From positions 1 to 5,241 of the forward strand of contig JBPCRW010000211.1 of NCBI GenBank assembly GCA_050996405.1: a DNA stretch of 5,241 nt, in the 5' to 3' direction. Below the pieces are notes generated by a model. The model was not told where the DNA came from. It was given only the letters and a program-made list of their open reading frames with translations, and ran no database searches. Source of the stretch: JBPCRW01 sp050996405 (GTDB lineage Bacteria; Acidobacteriota; Blastocatellia; Pyrinomonadales; Pyrinomonadaceae). Positions within the stretch are counted from its first letter, which is position 1; each line of letters opens with the position of its first letter. Both the position numbers and the translations under genes were made by a program. Shown here one piece after another: positions 1 to 5,241 of this stretch.

Positions 1-518
1 GTGCGATGCAGAATTTCGTAATCGTAGCAGAGCCGGTTGAGTTCTTCCGCACCCATAAAATCCGTGTGCATACTGCCCCACGAAGTCGAAAGCGCGACTT
101 GCCCGCTTTTAATCAGTTTTATCAGACGGGCGATTTTTTCGCTATCTTTCGGCAAAACTGAAGTCGGCTTTTTCTGCCGTTTCAGCCATTCGTCAACTTG
201 CCAGACGCTCTCAATCGTCCAGCGAAAATTTGGGTCCGATTCCGCCGCGCGAATCACCGCGTCAATATGTCTTGCGGCGCGTTCGCGCACCTCGTCGGGC
301 GGTTCGACAAAGCCGAAATCGTAATGCGAAGTCGGCGCAATATAGACGGTTTTTATCGGGCTTGCGGAAAGTTTGGCGGCGGTCTGCGAAAAAACGCCGA
401 CCGCCGTCAACAAGGCAAGTAATCCGCAAGCAAATATTCTCTCGCAATATGTTGCTCGCAAATAACTCTTGCCCTGAACTTTAAGAATTTTCAATTGTCC
501 GCTTTCGTTAAATTTCAT
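1..518 (-). CDS. Glycoside hydrolase family 38-like (alpha-mannosidase-like) enzyme, N-terminal part, secreted; truncated by window edge
   Basis: An open frame reads 172 codons from an ATG at 516-518 to the window edge with no stop, so the C-terminus is missing. Residues 29-43 form a hydrophobic core (IFACGLLALLTAVGVF) followed by SQTAA, consistent with a Sec signal peptide. The n-region is unusually long (about 28 residues), so a TTG at codon 20 (459-461) is a possible alternative start. The mature part begins with VYIAPTSHYDFGFVEPPDEV. The strand followed by His-x-Asp (H65, D67) matches the first zinc-binding motif of GH38 alpha-mannosidases. Next come a helix and FRWTIESVWQVDEWL (99-112), then GQVALSTSWGSMHTDFMGAEELNR (139-162), which fit the order seen in the GH38 N-terminal domain. 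The catalytic nucleophile would lie beyond the edge. By inference it cleaves alpha-mannosides outside the cytoplasm. It lies 112 bp downstream of the receptor gene on the same strand. The family call is from motif recognition only; another deacetylase-like (beta/alpha)7 enzyme is the main alternative. Confidence 0.72.
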   Translation of the reverse strand, partial: MKFNESGQLKILKVQGKSYLRATYCERIFACGLLALLTAVGVFSQTAAKLSASPIKTVYIAPTSHYDFGFVEPPDEVRERAARHIDAVIRAAESDPNFRWTIESVWQVDEWLKRQKKPTSVLPKDSEKIARLIKLIKSGQVALSTSWGSMHTDFMGAEELNRLCYDYEILHR

Positions 519-526
519 TATTCTTT
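516..526. repeat. Left copy of an 11-bp direct repeat, CATTATTCTTT
   Basis: CATTATTCTTT is repeated perfectly at 622-632, and the match extends leftward as TT[T/C]. This copy contains the start codon and upstream leader of the GH38-like gene (read AAAGAATAATG on the minus strand). The two copies bracket palindromic element copy 1. Confidence 0.7.
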
Positions 527-538
527 TTTCTCAAAAAT

Positions 539-605
539 GCGGAAACACGCACGAAGTAAGTGTGTTTTTCACAACCTGCGTCCTTACTGCGTGCGGGCTT
601 GCGGC
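539..605 (+). repeat. Palindromic intergenic element, copy 1
   Basis: This element of about 67 bp fills most of the gap between the receptor stop and the GH38-like start. It begins GCGGAAACACGCACGAAGTA and ends GCGTGCGGGCTTGCGGC. The two ends form an imperfect inverted repeat: CACGCACGAAGTAAG against the reverse complement of the right arm, CCCGCACGCAGTAAG, matches at 13 of 15 positions. The same element occurs in opposite orientation at 3709-3776. The first 34 bases, starting from AATGC at 536, match that copy at 31 positions. The shape (two inverted REP-like arms around a short spacer) resembles REPIN-type or small non-autonomous elements. That family assignment is inference. Confidence 0.75.
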
Positions 606-621
606 AAAAGTTGAGAGTTTC

Positions 622-632
622 CATTATTCTTT
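622..632. repeat. Right copy of the 11-bp direct repeat, CATTATTCTTT
   Basis: This is the perfect second copy of the repeat at 516-526. It overlaps two bases of the receptor stop codon (TAA at 631-633 on the minus strand). An ATG at 622-624 inside it opens only a 38-codon frame running through the palindromic element, which is not judged a gene. Confidence 0.7.
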
Positions 633-3600
633 AAAAAATAAATCTGGCAGAAAGCTGAATTTGTCTTGGTCCGCCCGCGCCGAGCAAGCCGCCGAGTTGA
701 TTTCCGACAGTCGAAATGCTTTGTCCGAACAATGCTGACGGCGAAAGCGAATTGGTTAAAGCGTCACGATTCAAACCGCCCGACGGGTCTGCGAAATTCG
801 TGTGATTGAAAATATTGAAAACTTCCATTCGCAATTGCAGCGAAGTTTTTTCCGTCAACTGCGTATTTTTGAAAATCGAAAAATCAACCTGCGCGAAACC
901 GGGTCCGCGCAGCGCGTTGCGTCCGAGATTGCCGTAGCGATTGGCGGGAATTACGAACGCCGCCGCGTTATATTGGCAGTTCGGCAGATTGTAATTCGGG
1001 CATCTGGTCGAAACATTCGGAACTAAATCGGGGCGCAGACTGCCGCCGAAAATTCCGCCCGTGACCGTTACGTTGACGGGAAAACCCGAACGAATTTGAG
1101 TAATCGTATTTAGCTGCCAGCCGTCGCCAATCCAGCGCGGCAAGCCGTCGCCGAATAATTTTTTAAATGACGGAACGTTGTAGCTCGCGTCGAAAGTAAA
1201 ATTGTGGCGGATGTCCTGGTCGCCGCTCGCGCGGTCGCCGCGCGTGTTATATTCGTCTTGATAATCTTTAAAAAATCCGATGATGTCGTCAATCTCGTGC
1301 GACCAAGTGTAGTTGGCATTAAACCGCAAACCGTTGGTGATGTTGCGTTTAAACGTTACTTGAAGCGCGTTGTAATTCGATTGCGGATAACCGCCGACTA
1401 AATAAACATTGCCGATGCCGGAAATCGGACGAACGCCCGTAAAAGGATCCATTCGATTAAGATTGCGCGGAGTAATCACGCCGTTGGTCAAAAGATGCAA
1501 AACGTGATTGCCGACATATCCAACCTGTAAAACTCCGAAACCTAAATTTTGCTGAACGTTGAGCGACCATTGTTCGGCATAAGCGGTCGGAATTTTTCTT
1601 TCGATAACATAAGCGTCGGGAACGGCGCATTTGTATGCGTTCGGGTCAATCGGATACGAAATTAAAATTCCGCAGTTGAAAAGCGCGGTGAACAAATCAA
1701 CCGACAGCGACGGAAACGAATTTGCCTGCGGCGAGCCGAAACTAGCGGGCAGTTCTTGGTTGTAGAAAATTCCGAATCCGCCGCGTAAGACCGTTTTTTG
1801 ATTGCCGAAAACATCAAACGCGAACCCGACGCGCGGCGCGAAATTATTTTTATCAACGTCTTGAATTTTTTGTCCGACGGGCGTAAATGTTTTCGTCGCT
1901 AAATCGTAACTCTGCAAAAATCCGTTTTTCTCGCGGCTAACGCTACTAATGTCATAACGAAGTCCGAGATTCAAAGTTAAACGCGGGCGCGCTTTCCAGT
2001 CGTCCTGAAAGAAAAACGAATAATTTTCGTTGGCGTAACTTTGCAGAGGATTGCCCGATTTCTGCGCGATAAACGGCACGTTTGAAGCAAAATCATTAAC
2101 GCCGAAAAACTGCAAAGTTTCCTGAACGGCGGAACTCGCATCGCGGCGATTCAGGCGAATGTCAGTTCCGGCTTTGAACGAATGATTGCCGCGAATAAAC
2201 GTCAGCGTGTCGAGAAATTGATAAACCGTTCCCGCGCGATATTGATTGAACTGCGCCGGACCCGGATTGGCAATCGCCTGGTCAACAAACAGAAAACTGA
2301 AAATCGGAAGTTTAGAAGGTCCCGCGTCCGGGCGCGTGACGTTGCGATTTATTCCGAACGCAAATTCGTTGACCGCGTTGCTCGACAGCGTGTAATTGTG
2401 CGAAAACTTAAACAGTTGAACGCGCAAAGTTCCGTTGGCGGTCTGGTCTGTGCCAACGCCGTAGGGCGTAACCGTATCGGAATCGTTGAGATTATAGCGG
2501 GCGGAAAATTGGCTGCGGTCGCTGTAATGATAATCGAGTTTGAACGAGCCTGTATCTTCGCGCAATTTTCCGTTTTTCTGAATCGTGTAAAGTCCAAGCT
2601 GCGGATAAGCGGACGAAACGATTGAAGTATTCGGAAGCGGCAAGGTCGCCAGCACCGGAGCTAATGCCGGAGCGAAAGTCGCGCGAAAAGCCGCCGTCGG
2701 AACTAATGACCGAAGCAGATTGCCGCGCGTCTGACGAACGCCTTCGTAATTTCCGAAAAAGAAAAGCTTATCTTTGACAATCGGACCGCTTAAATTTCCG
2801 CCGAATTGATTGAGTTCAAATTTCGCGCGCGGAAAGCCGAATGTATTGGCGAAAAAATCGTTGGCATCGAGTTTTTCGTTGCGAAAATACTCGAACAATC
2901 CGCCGTGAAATTGGTTTGTGCCGGATTTGGTAATCGGGTTAATCACCGTGCCGACGGCTTGCCCGTATTGCGCCGAATAGGTTTGCTCCAAAACCTGCAC
3001 TTCTTGAATGCTGTCCATGCTGATGCGATTGACGCGCGATTCGACGCGCCCCAAAACATTTGAAGTCCCGTTCAAGTCAACCCGTCCCGCGTCAATTCCA
3101 TCAACTAACACGCTGCTTCCGCCGAAGGTTGAAGCGATTCCGTTAATGCTGGTTTGAAATTGATTGCTGGTTTGCACCGAACCCGGCACGGTCGCCAGCA
3201 ACTGCGTAAAATCCCGTCCGTTGACGGGTAAATCGGCAACTCTCTGCGGAGTAATTGTGTCTCCGGTTTCCGAAGTTTCCGTGTTGACCGGCGTTTGGTC
3301 GGCGGTTACGGTGACCGTTCCGCCAACCTGTCCGACTTTCATCGAAACATCAATTCGCGCTTTTTCGCCGACGGCGAGCCGCGCGTCGCTGACGGTCGTT
3401 TCCTGAAAACCGCTTGCCGAAGCCGTTATTTTATAAACTCCGGTTGAAAGCGACGGAGCTTCATAAAATCCGTCGGCGTTAGTCTGCACGGTGCGCGATT
3501 CATTCGTCCCGACGTTCGTCACAACGACAGTCGCATTGGCAATTCCCGCGCCGTTCGCGTCTTTGACCATTCCCGTAATCGAACCCGTGTTTGACTGCGC

Positions 3601-3681
3601 GAAAACACCGACGGTCAAAAATAAAATGACCGTCAGAAGCAAACTCGTTTGTTTGATTTTATTAAAAATTTGAACTTTCAT
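631..3681 (-). CDS. Oar-like TonB-dependent outer-membrane receptor with N-terminal carboxypeptidase-regulatory-like domain
   Basis: This 1016-residue protein should form an outer-membrane beta-barrel that imports a large ligand, probably an oligosaccharide, using TonB energy. Residues 1-29 are a signal peptide (KIKQTSLLLTVILFLTVGVFAQ). Residues about 32-115 are a carboxypeptidase-regulatory-like beta-sandwich (GSITGMVKDANGAGIANATV, then NADGFYEAPSLSTGVYKITA). Residues about 135-255 form the plug (RVADLPVNGRDFTQLLATVPG, SVLVDGID, AQYGQAVGTVINPITKSGTN). The barrel follows, with typical Oar-like stretches: FHGGLFEYFRNEKLDANDFF, GPIVKDKLFFFGNYEG, FFFQDDWKARPRLTLNLGLR and DIRHNFTFDASYNVP. It ends in an aromatic residue (ARFIF), as outer-membrane barrels recognised by the BAM machinery do. 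Cysteines near 669/684 and 893/901 could form two loop disulphides. The ATG at 3679-3681 was chosen because GGAGG sits 6 nt upstream and the signal peptide starts there; a longer frame up to 3801 would translate palindromic element copy 2. No clear TonB box is seen. The ligand is unknown. Confidence 0.95.
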   Translation of the reverse strand: MKVQIFNKIKQTSLLLTVILFLTVGVFAQSNTGSITGMVKDANGAGIANATVVVTNVGTNESRTVQTNADGFYEAPSLSTGVYKITASASGFQETTVSDARLAVGEKARIDVSMKVGQVGGTVTVTADQTPVNTETSETGDTITPQRVADLPVNGRDFTQLLATVPGSVQTSNQFQTSINGIASTFGGSSVLVDGIDAGRVDLNGTSNVLGRVESRVNRISMDSIQEVQVLEQTYSAQYGQAVGTVINPITKSGTNQFHGGLFEYFRNEKLDANDFFANTFGFPRAKFELNQFGGNLSGPIVKDKLFFFGNYEGVRQTRGNLLRSLVPTAAFRATFAPALAPVLATLPLPNTSIVSSAYPQLGLYTIQKNGKLREDTGSFKLDYHYSDRSQFSARYNLNDSDTVTPYGVGTDQTANGTLRVQLFKFSHNYTLSSNAVNEFAFGINRNVTRPDAGPSKLPIFSFLFVDQAIANPGPAQFNQYRAGTVYQFLDTLTFIRGNHSFKAGTDIRLNRRDASSAVQETLQFFGVNDFASNVPFIAQKSGNPLQSYANENYSFFFQDDWKARPRLTLNLGLRYDISSVSREKNGFLQSYDLATKTFTPVGQKIQDVDKNNFAPRVGFAFDVFGNQKTVLRGGFGIFYNQELPASFGSPQANSFPSLSVDLFTALFNCGILISYPIDPNAYKCAVPDAYVIERKIPTAYAEQWSLNVQQNLGFGVLQVGYVGNHVLHLLTNGVITPRNLNRMDPFTGVRPISGIGNVYLVGGYPQSNYNALQVTFKRNITNGLRFNANYTWSHEIDDIIGFFKDYQDEYNTRGDRASGDQDIRHNFTFDASYNVPSFKKLFGDGLPRWIGDGWQLNTITQIRSGFPVNVTVTGGIFGGSLRPDLVPNVSTRCPNYNLPNCQYNAAAFVIPANRYGNLGRNALRGPGFAQVDFSIFKNTQLTEKTSLQLRMEVFNIFNHTNFADPSGGLNRDALTNSLSPSALFGQSISTVGNQLGGLLGAGGPRQIQLSARFIF

Positions 3682-3687
3682 TTCCAG

Positions 3688-3692
3688 CCTCC
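3688..3692 (-). promoter_or_regulatory. Ribosome binding site of the receptor gene (GGAGG)
   Basis: Read on the minus strand, GGAGG is followed by CTGGAA and then ATG, a 6-nt spacer. It is the strongest Shine-Dalgarno sequence in the window and fixes the receptor start at 3681, 40 codons inside the longest open frame. Confidence 0.88.
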
Positions 3693-3708
3693 AAAATTTC
3701 TCACCTTT

Positions 3709-3776
3709 GCAGAAACACGCGCGAAGTAAGGGCGCAATGGTAAATGAAAACACACTTATTTCGTGCGTGTTTCTGC
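3709..3776 (-). repeat. Palindromic intergenic element, copy 2 (inverted relative to copy 1)
   Basis: Two 22-nt arms (3709-3730 and 3755-3776) surround a 24-nt spacer and match at 20 of 22 positions. The left arm starts GCAGAAACACGCGCGAAG and the right arm ends CGTGCGTGTTTCTGC. The two mismatches (3721/3764 and 3726/3759) are G-T on the plus strand. They would be G-U wobbles in plus-strand RNA but C-A mismatches in the sense transcript of these genes. The element lies between the binding-protein stop and the receptor ribosome binding site. No T-run follows in the transcription direction, so a classical intrinsic terminator is not supported. An mRNA stem-loop affecting stability, or a mobile REP-like element, fits better. 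Confidence 0.85.
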
Positions 3777-3785
3777 ATTCTTTAC

Positions 3786-4832
3786 TTAAATTTTTGTGCA
3801 ATCGCTTTTCGCGGGAATCGCGGCAATCGCTTCAAAATCCGGTGTCCACGCGCCTTCTCTTTTCGGATAGTATTTTTCGAGCATTTCCGCCGTCATCGGC
3901 AATGTCGGAATCACGTCGCGCGCCGGAACTTTTTGCCCGTCATAAAGTTTGATAACGCCGTCAATACAGCGCAAACCGACGTATTCGGGAAACATCGCCG
4001 CGCTGACTTTTAACGCTTCGCGCCGCATCAGCCAATCTTTTTCGTGTTCTCCGGCAAGCCCGAATCCGGCGATTGCTACCGTGTTTGGATTAAATCCAGC
4101 GTCCGTGTAGCCTTGATACGCGCCCTGTCCGGTTTCGTCGTCCATCGCAAAAATCACGTCAACATCACCCGTTTTTTTCAGTGTTTCGAGCGCAATTCGG
4201 CGGGCAATCGAAGGCGTGGCTTCGCCGTTAATCGAAGCGACGACTATCGCATCGGGCTGAACGCTTTTTACGCCTTCGGCAAAGCCTTCGCTACGCAAAA
4301 GACACGGGCGCAAAGTCGGTAGTCCGACATCCAAAATCCGCAAAGGCGAGCCGTCCGCGTTTTTGATATTTTCGCCAACCCAAACGCCTAAATCGTAACC
4401 CGCGTCGTAATCGCAAATCGCCGCCAGCGTCGTCATTCCCGCAACCGGATTAGCTTCGACGACGACTGGCTTTCCGGCTTCCGCGGCAATTTTTAAAACT
4501 TCTTCGAGTCCTTCCGTCGAGGCGGGCGTTAAAATTATCGCGTCAACCGTTTTAACCATTTCACGCGCTTGATCGATTTGATTTTCGACGCTCAATCCGG
4601 CATCGAGAATTTCGATTTCCGCGCCGTATTGCGCCGCGCGGCGTTTTAAAATTTCAATCACGATTTGATACCAGATATGAAAACTGTAATTCGTCAAATA
4701 CCCGATTTTTTTCGGCGTTTTCGATGCCTTCACCAAAGGCACGGCTTTGATTGCCGCATCCAAAGCGGGCGGCGGATAATACGCGGTGGTTTCGGGATGA
4801 TTTTGATTTTCGGCGGTTGATGTTTGACTCAT
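3786..4832 (-). CDS. Periplasmic-binding-protein-like (Peripla_BP_4 / RbsB type) sugar-binding protein without a signal peptide
   Basis: This 348-residue protein has the two-lobed type I periplasmic-binding fold of sugar ABC transporter solute-binding proteins. After a polar, proline-containing N-terminal segment (1-40), the first strand is KKIGYLTNYSFHIWYQ (41-56). Then come VDAIILTPASTEGLEEVLKI (96-115) and AGKPVVVEANPV (119-130), a close match to the family's 'P...G...A...AGIPVV' pattern. VDVIFAMDDETGQGAYQGYT (224-243) matches the family's 'aNDxxAlGA' hinge motif, and NTVAIAGFG follows. Length is normal for the family once a leader is allowed for. The oddity is the N-terminus: no hydrophobic leader or lipobox is present, even if the in-frame extension is read back to the stop at 4899-4901. 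There is also no DNA-binding HTH, so it is not a LacI repressor as read. It may sense a sugar in the cytoplasm, be exported by another route, or have lost its leader. No permease or ATPase gene is in the window. The ATG at 4830-4832 is preferred over the TTG at 4845-4847. Confidence 0.88.
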   Translation of the reverse strand: MSQTSTAENQNHPETTAYYPPPALDAAIKAVPLVKASKTPKKIGYLTNYSFHIWYQIVIEILKRRAAQYGAEIEILDAGLSVENQIDQAREMVKTVDAIILTPASTEGLEEVLKIAAEAGKPVVVEANPVAGMTTLAAICDYDAGYDLGVWVGENIKNADGSPLRILDVGLPTLRPCLLRSEGFAEGVKSVQPDAIVVASINGEATPSIARRIALETLKKTGDVDVIFAMDDETGQGAYQGYTDAGFNPNTVAIAGFGLAGEHEKDWLMRREALKVSAAMFPEYVGLRCIDGVIKLYDGQKVPARDVIPTLPMTAEMLEKYYPKREGAWTPDFEAIAAIPAKSDCTKI

Positions 4833-4841
4833 AATTTCCAA

Positions 4842-4845
4842 CTCC
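4842..4845 (-). promoter_or_regulatory. Ribosome binding site of the binding-protein gene (GGAG)
   Basis: On the minus strand GGAG is followed by a 9-nt spacer (TTGGAAATT) and ATG at 4832. It supports that ATG over the in-frame TTG five codons upstream, which overlaps the GGAG itself. Confidence 0.65.
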
Positions 4846-4870
4846 AAATTTATTTCACTAATTTTTCTAG

Positions 4871-4942
4871 CCGCAGATTTTCGCAGACAAACGCGGGTTT
4901 ATTTTTTTGATTTTAGCGATGTTCATCTGTATTCATCTGCGG
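4871..4942. repeat. Palindromic intergenic element bounded by CCGCAGAT / ATCTGCGG
   Basis: The ends CCGCAGAT (4871-4878) and ATCTGCGG (4935-4942) are perfect reverse complements. Extending inward to 22-nt arms, about 15 positions match. CGCAGA and CAGATGAA-like words recur inside the element (TTTCGCAGACAAACGCGGG on one side, GTTCATCTGTATTCATCTGC on the other). The style is that of dispersed 'CCGCAGATGAA...' intergenic repeats seen in many environmental bacterial genomes; that comparison is from memory. It occupies most of the gap between the dehydrogenase stop and the binding-protein start. It is a different sequence family from the copies at 539 and 3709. Confidence 0.6.
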
Positions 4943-4950
4943 TTTTATTT

Positions 4951-4978
4951 CTTAAACTTTTACCTTTTTACTTTTGCC
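4951..4978 (-). repeat. Degenerate A-rich direct repeat just after the dehydrogenase stop
   Basis: Read on the minus strand, two 14-nt units follow the stop codon directly: GGCAAAAGTAAAAA and GGTAAAAGTTTAAG, matching at 10 of 14 positions. With so low a complexity the similarity could be chance. No promoter or terminator can be read with confidence here. Confidence 0.35.
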
Positions 4979-5241
4979 TTATTCGGTTTTCGGCACGCCG
5001 CCGATTTGCGTTAAAAGCCCGCCGTCAACCGTCCAAATCGCGCCCGTCACAAACGACGAACTTTCGTGCGCGAGAAAAGTGATGACTTCGGCAATTTCGC
5101 GCGGCTGGGCGATTCTTCCCAAAGGATGCATCTGATTGCAAGCGTCATAAACCGTTCGCGGATTCGTGTCTAATGAAGCCGCCCAGCGAAGCATCGGCGT
5201 ATCAACCGTTCCCGGACAGACGCAGTTGGCGCGGATTTTAT
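4979..5241 (-). CDS. Short-chain dehydrogenase/reductase (SDR), C-terminal part; N-terminus outside window
   Basis: The last 87 residues of a classical SDR are present, running in from the window edge and ending at TAA (4979-4981). The frame starts KIRANCVCPGTVDTPM, the strand and PG motif that follow the catalytic Tyr-x3-Lys helix and contact the NAD(P) nicotinamide. It continues with a substrate-loop region (LRWAASLDTNPRTVYDACNQ) and MHPLGRIAQPREIAEVITFL, the usual helix alphaFG/C-terminal pattern. It ends with SSFVTGAIWTVDGGL, the conserved strand before the C-terminus. The Rossmann glycine motif and the catalytic tetrad lie upstream, outside the window. SDRs with this C-terminal style include sugar and sugar-acid dehydrogenases, and the neighbours make such a role likely, but the substrate cannot be read here. 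It would act in the cytoplasm. An internal ATG at 5192-5194 is Met within the conserved fold, not a start. Confidence 0.92.
   Translation of the reverse strand, partial: KIRANCVCPGTVDTPMLRWAASLDTNPRTVYDACNQMHPLGRIAQPREIAEVITFLAHESSSFVTGAIWTVDGGLLTQIGGVPKTE

Noticed and set aside
425..435. A lipobox-like IFAC in the GH38 leader suggesting a lipoprotein.
   Set aside because: The cysteine lies at the start of the hydrophobic core, not after it, so lipoprotein processing there is unlikely. A Sec signal with cleavage near SQTAA fits better.
37..484. Plus- and minus-strand open frames of 60-95 codons near the left edge.
   Set aside because: They overlap the GH38-like frame at 1-518, which alone shows a signal peptide and family motifs in the right order.
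508..624. A 38-codon minus-strand frame starting at the ATG in the right direct repeat, running through palindromic element copy 1 and overlapping the GH38 start.
   Set aside because: It has no ribosome binding site beyond the AT-rich leader, its middle is just the repeat element translated, and the peptide has no recognisable features. Translational coupling to the GH38 gene is possible but unsupported.
2182..2625. A 147-codon plus-strand open frame, the longest of many plus-strand frames across the receptor and binding-protein genes.
   Set aside because: It lies wholly antisense to the well-supported receptor gene, its product is rich in Arg, Val and Ile with no domain pattern, and it has no context. 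It is a shadow of the coding strand, as are the other plus-strand frames within 802-4322.
3709..3776. Palindromic element copy 2 as an intrinsic terminator after the binding-protein gene.
   Set aside because: The stem is long with a 24-nt loop, and no run of T follows it in the minus-strand direction (the sequence continues AAAGGTGAGAAATTTTGG). The next gene follows closely with a strong ribosome binding site.
4848..4978. Possible promoter words upstream of the binding-protein gene (TAAAAT, and TAAATTTG near the ribosome binding site).
   Set aside because: No matching -35 or -33 box lies at a suitable distance for either a sigma70 or a Bacteroidota-type promoter. The region is AT-rich, so such words arise by chance.

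Overview
This window looks like a fragment of an Acidobacteriota chromosome, probably a member of the Blastocatellia with moderate GC. The main clue is a complete 1016-residue Oar-like TonB-dependent receptor that starts with a carboxypeptidase-regulatory-like domain, a protein type present in many copies in that phylum. The assignment rests on protein style, not on a marker gene. All four genes lie on the minus strand, so transcription runs from high to low coordinates.

In transcription order the layout is: (1) the C-terminal end of a short-chain dehydrogenase/reductase (4979-5241, N-terminus outside the window); (2) a 348-residue periplasmic-binding-protein-like, sugar-type ligand-binding protein with no visible signal peptide (3786-4832); (3) the outer-membrane TonB-dependent receptor (631-3681); (4) the secreted N-terminal part of a glycoside hydrolase family 38 (alpha-mannosidase-like) enzyme, cut by the window edge (1-518). 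Gaps between genes are 146, 104 and 112 bp. This reads as a glycan or sugar utilisation locus: a secreted or periplasmic glycosidase, an outer-membrane importer, a solute-binding or sensing protein, and a sugar-type dehydrogenase. The substrate is not proven. GH38 suggests an alpha-mannoside.

Every gap between genes holds a palindromic element of about 70 bp with arms of about 22 nt. The two gaps flanking the receptor carry the same element in opposite orientations (539-605 and 3709-3776). The gap after the dehydrogenase carries a different one, bounded by CCGCAGAT/ATCTGCGG (4871-4942). Copy 1 is also bracketed by an 11-bp perfect direct repeat that coincides with the receptor stop and the GH38 start, which suggests an insertion or duplication into a once tightly packed junction. 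No tRNA, rRNA, CRISPR array, transposase or convincing promoter or terminator is visible.

No clearly new system is present. The points most worth checking are the palindromic intergenic elements, the missing signal peptide on the binding protein, and the substrate of the locus.
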